From Isoptericola dokdonensis DS-3 (GTDB taxonomy: Bacteria > Actinomycetota > Actinomycetes > Actinomycetales > Cellulomonadaceae): a DNA stretch of 64,000 nucleotides. Positions 62,644-64,000 of the stretch are shown here, in pieces. The notes under the pieces are model-generated. The model made no database searches. It saw only the letters and a program-made list of their open reading frames with translations, and was not told the origin of the DNA. The translations under genes and the position numbers were made by a program. The stretch lies in contig NZ_CP014209.1 in assembly GCF_001636295.1 (NCBI RefSeq), forward strand, positions 3,348,001 through 3,412,000, given 5' to 3'. The stretch's first letter is position 1; each line of letters begins with the position of its first letter.

Positions 62644-63282
62644 TCAGGGGACGAGCACGGCGACGACGGCTCCCCAGCCGGACGCGCCCGAGACGGCGGC
62701 CGCCTCGTCCGGGTCGACGGCGACCAGCGTGACGTGCTCGCCGCCGTCGGCCGCGACGCCGCCCAGCAGCCCGCCGGCGGCCTCCGCACCGGCCACGGGT
62801 CCGGGGAGCACGAGGGCGCGCCGGGCGAGGGTGCGGCCGCGGTCGTCCGCGGCGAGGAGGTCGACGCGGTCGCCGGGGGCGAGCCACGAGGACTCCACGA
62901 GGCCCACGGCGACGACGACGGTGCCACGGGGCGCCTGGCCGCCGAGCCCGCCGCCGGTGACGAGGTCGGGGTGCAGCGGCGTCCCGGCGGGCAGCCGCAC
63001 GGGGGAGGACCGTCCGACGACGTCGGCGGTGTCGGTCGTCAGGGTGTGCGCGAGCCGGGCGTCGACGACGACGGTGGTCAGGTCCGCGGCGCGCAGCTCG
63101 GTCCCGGCGGGGACGGCACGGCGGGTGACGACGACGTCGGCGGTCGGCGGGGGCGGCGGCCGCAACGCCTGCACGGCGGTGGTGGCGGCGAGGCCGCAGC
63201 ACAGCGCGGCGACGACGAAGCGGCCGCGCCAGGCCAGCAGGTGCAGGCGGCGGAGCAGGCGCTCGCGGGTGGGTCGGGACAT
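62644..63282 (-). CDS. SAF-domain protein (CpaB/RcpC-like)
   Basis: A 212-residue protein with one N-terminal membrane helix (~21-40, FVVAALCCGLAATTAVQAL), a Pro-rich spacer, and an SAF domain (~48-110: VVVTRRAVPAGTELRAADLTTVVVDARLAHTL, SSPVRLPAGTPLHPDLV). The remainder (GTVVVAVGLVESSWLAPGDRVDLLA) is the RcpC/CpaB continuation. CpaB helps assemble Flp/tad pili, but no tad genes are in view, so the role is open. Confidence 0.85.
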   Translation of the reverse strand: MSRPTRERLLRRLHLLAWRGRFVVAALCCGLAATTAVQALRPPPPPTADVVVTRRAVPAGTELRAADLTTVVVDARLAHTLTTDTADVVGRSSPVRLPAGTPLHPDLVTGGGLGGQAPRGTVVVAVGLVESSWLAPGDRVDLLAADDRGRTLARRALVLPGPVAGAEAAGGLLGGVAADGGEHVTLVAVDPDEAAAVSGASGWGAVVAVLVP

Positions 63283-63341
63283 GCGGGCACGTTAGGACGG
63301 CGCGCGGGCACGCCCGGTGCGCTCGAGCGCCACCGGGGGAC

Positions 63342-63369
63342 GGCGTCGGGCTGTGGACGGCCCGACGCC
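63342..63369 (-). terminator. Terminator after the FmdB-type gene
   Basis: 9-bp arms GGCGTCGGG and complement with a 10-nt loop, 6 nt past the stop of the minus-strand zinc-ribbon gene. Confidence 0.6.
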
Positions 63370-63375
63370 CCGGAA

Positions 63376-63693
63376 TCAGGACGCGGCGGCCTTCGAGGAA
63401 CCCGACGAGCCGGAGGAACCGCCGGTCGACGACCCCCCGGACGTGGAACCGCCGGATGACGAGGCGTCCGACGACCCGGACTTCGAGCCCGACGACCCGA
63501 CCGTCGACGACGACCCGGAACGGGAGTCGGTGCGGTAGAAGCCGGAACCCTTGAACGTCACGCCGACCGAGCCGAACTGCTTGCGCAGGCGGCCCGCGCA
63601 CTCCGGGCAGACGGTGAGCGCGTCGTCGGTGAACGCCTGATGGATGTCGAAGGCGTGGCCGCAGTCGGCGCACCGGTAGGCGTAGGTGGGCAC
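63376..63693 (-). CDS. FmdB-type zinc-ribbon protein with Ser/Gly-rich tail
   Basis: A 105-residue protein. Residues 1-52 are the FmdB/CxxC_CxxC_SSSS regulatory-type zinc ribbon: PTYAYRCADCGHAFDIHQAF with the first CxxC and LTVCPECAGRLRKQFGSVGVTFKGSGFYRTD with the second. Residues ~55-105 are a low-complexity Ser/Gly/Thr tail, as in other actinobacterial members. The GTG follows AGGAGAG. Function unknown; a regulatory role is presumed for the family. Confidence 0.93.
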   Translation of the reverse strand: MPTYAYRCADCGHAFDIHQAFTDDALTVCPECAGRLRKQFGSVGVTFKGSGFYRTDSRSGSSSTVGSSGSKSGSSDASSSGGSTSGGSSTGGSSGSSGSSKAAAS

Positions 63694-63767
63694 GGGAATC
63701 TCTCCTCGAAGGGCTGGCACTCAGATCATGCGACTGCTAATCATACGCGGGCGGTAGTCTCGCCTGC

Positions 63768-64000
63768 GTGTCAGCGACCCCCGCAGCGAACGAGCCCGAC
63801 GAGACGCCCGACGTCGACGACACCGTGGAGGACGACGGTGCGCCCGCGCCGCGCTCCCGGTTGCGCCGCGCCGTCGCCGGTCTGGCCGTCCTCGTCGCGC
63901 TCGCGCTGGTCGCGACCGTGACGTTCGGGGTCGTCACCGTGCGCAAGCCGCTGCCCGACCACGCGGAGACGCAGCAGCTCGCGGGGCTGAGCGCCGAGGT
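63768..64000 (+). CDS. Probable penicillin-acylase-family protein, N-terminal part (cut by window edge)
   Basis: The first ~77 residues of a plus-strand gene. An acidic cytoplasmic N-terminus (SATPAANEPDETPDVDDTVEDDG), a basic RSRLRRAV, one membrane helix (AGLAVLVALALVATVTFGVV) and then TVRKPLPDHAETQQLAGLSAEV. The last part recalls the start of actinobacterial penicillin amidase family proteins (TVR-x-x-x-P-x-x-x-G...VPGL-x-A-x-V), but too little is visible to be sure. GTG start 7 nt after TAGTCT, a leaderless pattern. Confidence 0.6.
   Translation, partial: MSATPAANEPDETPDVDDTVEDDGAPAPRSRLRRAVAGLAVLVALALVATVTFGVVTVRKPLPDHAETQQLAGLSAE

Overview
The window is dense, very GC-rich DNA with third codon positions almost always G or C, frequent GTG/TTG starts, 4-nt ATGA/GTGA gene overlaps and many probable leaderless promoters. 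Together with IdeR/DtxR, actinobacterial-type SerC, two c-di-AMP (ydaO) riboswitches driving NlpC/P60 genes, and a plant-polysaccharide gene set (GH6 cellulase with CBM2, xylose operon, pectin lyases/esterases), this points to a saprophytic actinomycete of the Cellulomonas/Promicromonosporaceae type (inference; no species is claimed).

Layout. 1-6.7 kb: cell-surface glycan genes: the start of rmlA, a DUF2142 membrane protein, GT2 and GT4 glycosyltransferases, a flippase-like membrane protein fused to a methyltransferase, and a stand-alone copy of that methyltransferase. 6.7-18.3 kb: housekeeping and envelope genes: MFS exporter, serC divergent from ideR, twin riboswitch-NlpC/P60 units, a universal stress protein, an ABC-2 drug exporter, a GntR repressor with a membrane protein behind a palindromic operator, and a serine hydrolase. 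18.4-26 kb: pectin/hemicellulose block: two PL1-CE8 secreted proteins (one with a truncated esterase), a LacI regulator fused to a DUF6807 domain, and a GH43 enzyme. 26-30 kb: a GntR repressor and an ehuBCDA ectoine-type uptake operon. 30-36 kb: an aminotransferase, small stress-type proteins, and thyA-folA.

36.6-45.7 kb: a second pectin block. It has an oligogalacturonide-type ABC importer (two permeases, YesL-like protein, lipoprotein), a cytoplasmic GH28, and on the other strand a serine hydrolase plus a CE8-CE12 double esterase. A GAAACCGGTTAC-like site lies before all four pectin/GH43 transcription units, which suggests one regulon under the local LacI protein. 45.9-51.7 kb: GH6 cellulase, then xylB and xylA with divergent xylR. 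51.8-53.3 kb: tRNA-Arg(CCU) and a solitary, compositionally different Fic gene flanked by repeats. 53.4-57.2 kb: a manganese-type ABC importer and an MFS exporter. 57.4-64 kb: a 1399-residue DUF4011-helicase-nuclease homologue whose catalytic motifs all look degenerate, a 68-residue protein, mscL, a SAF-domain protein, an FmdB-type zinc ribbon and the start of a probable penicillin-acylase-family gene.

The least explained features are non-coding. Six long, nearly perfect inverted repeats (arms 18-35 bp) occur between or inside genes; two of them share the word GAGCGTCTCTGAAAGT. A 20-bp-period tandem repeat family occurs at three places. The degenerate helicase and the LacI-DUF6807 fusion are the most unusual proteins.
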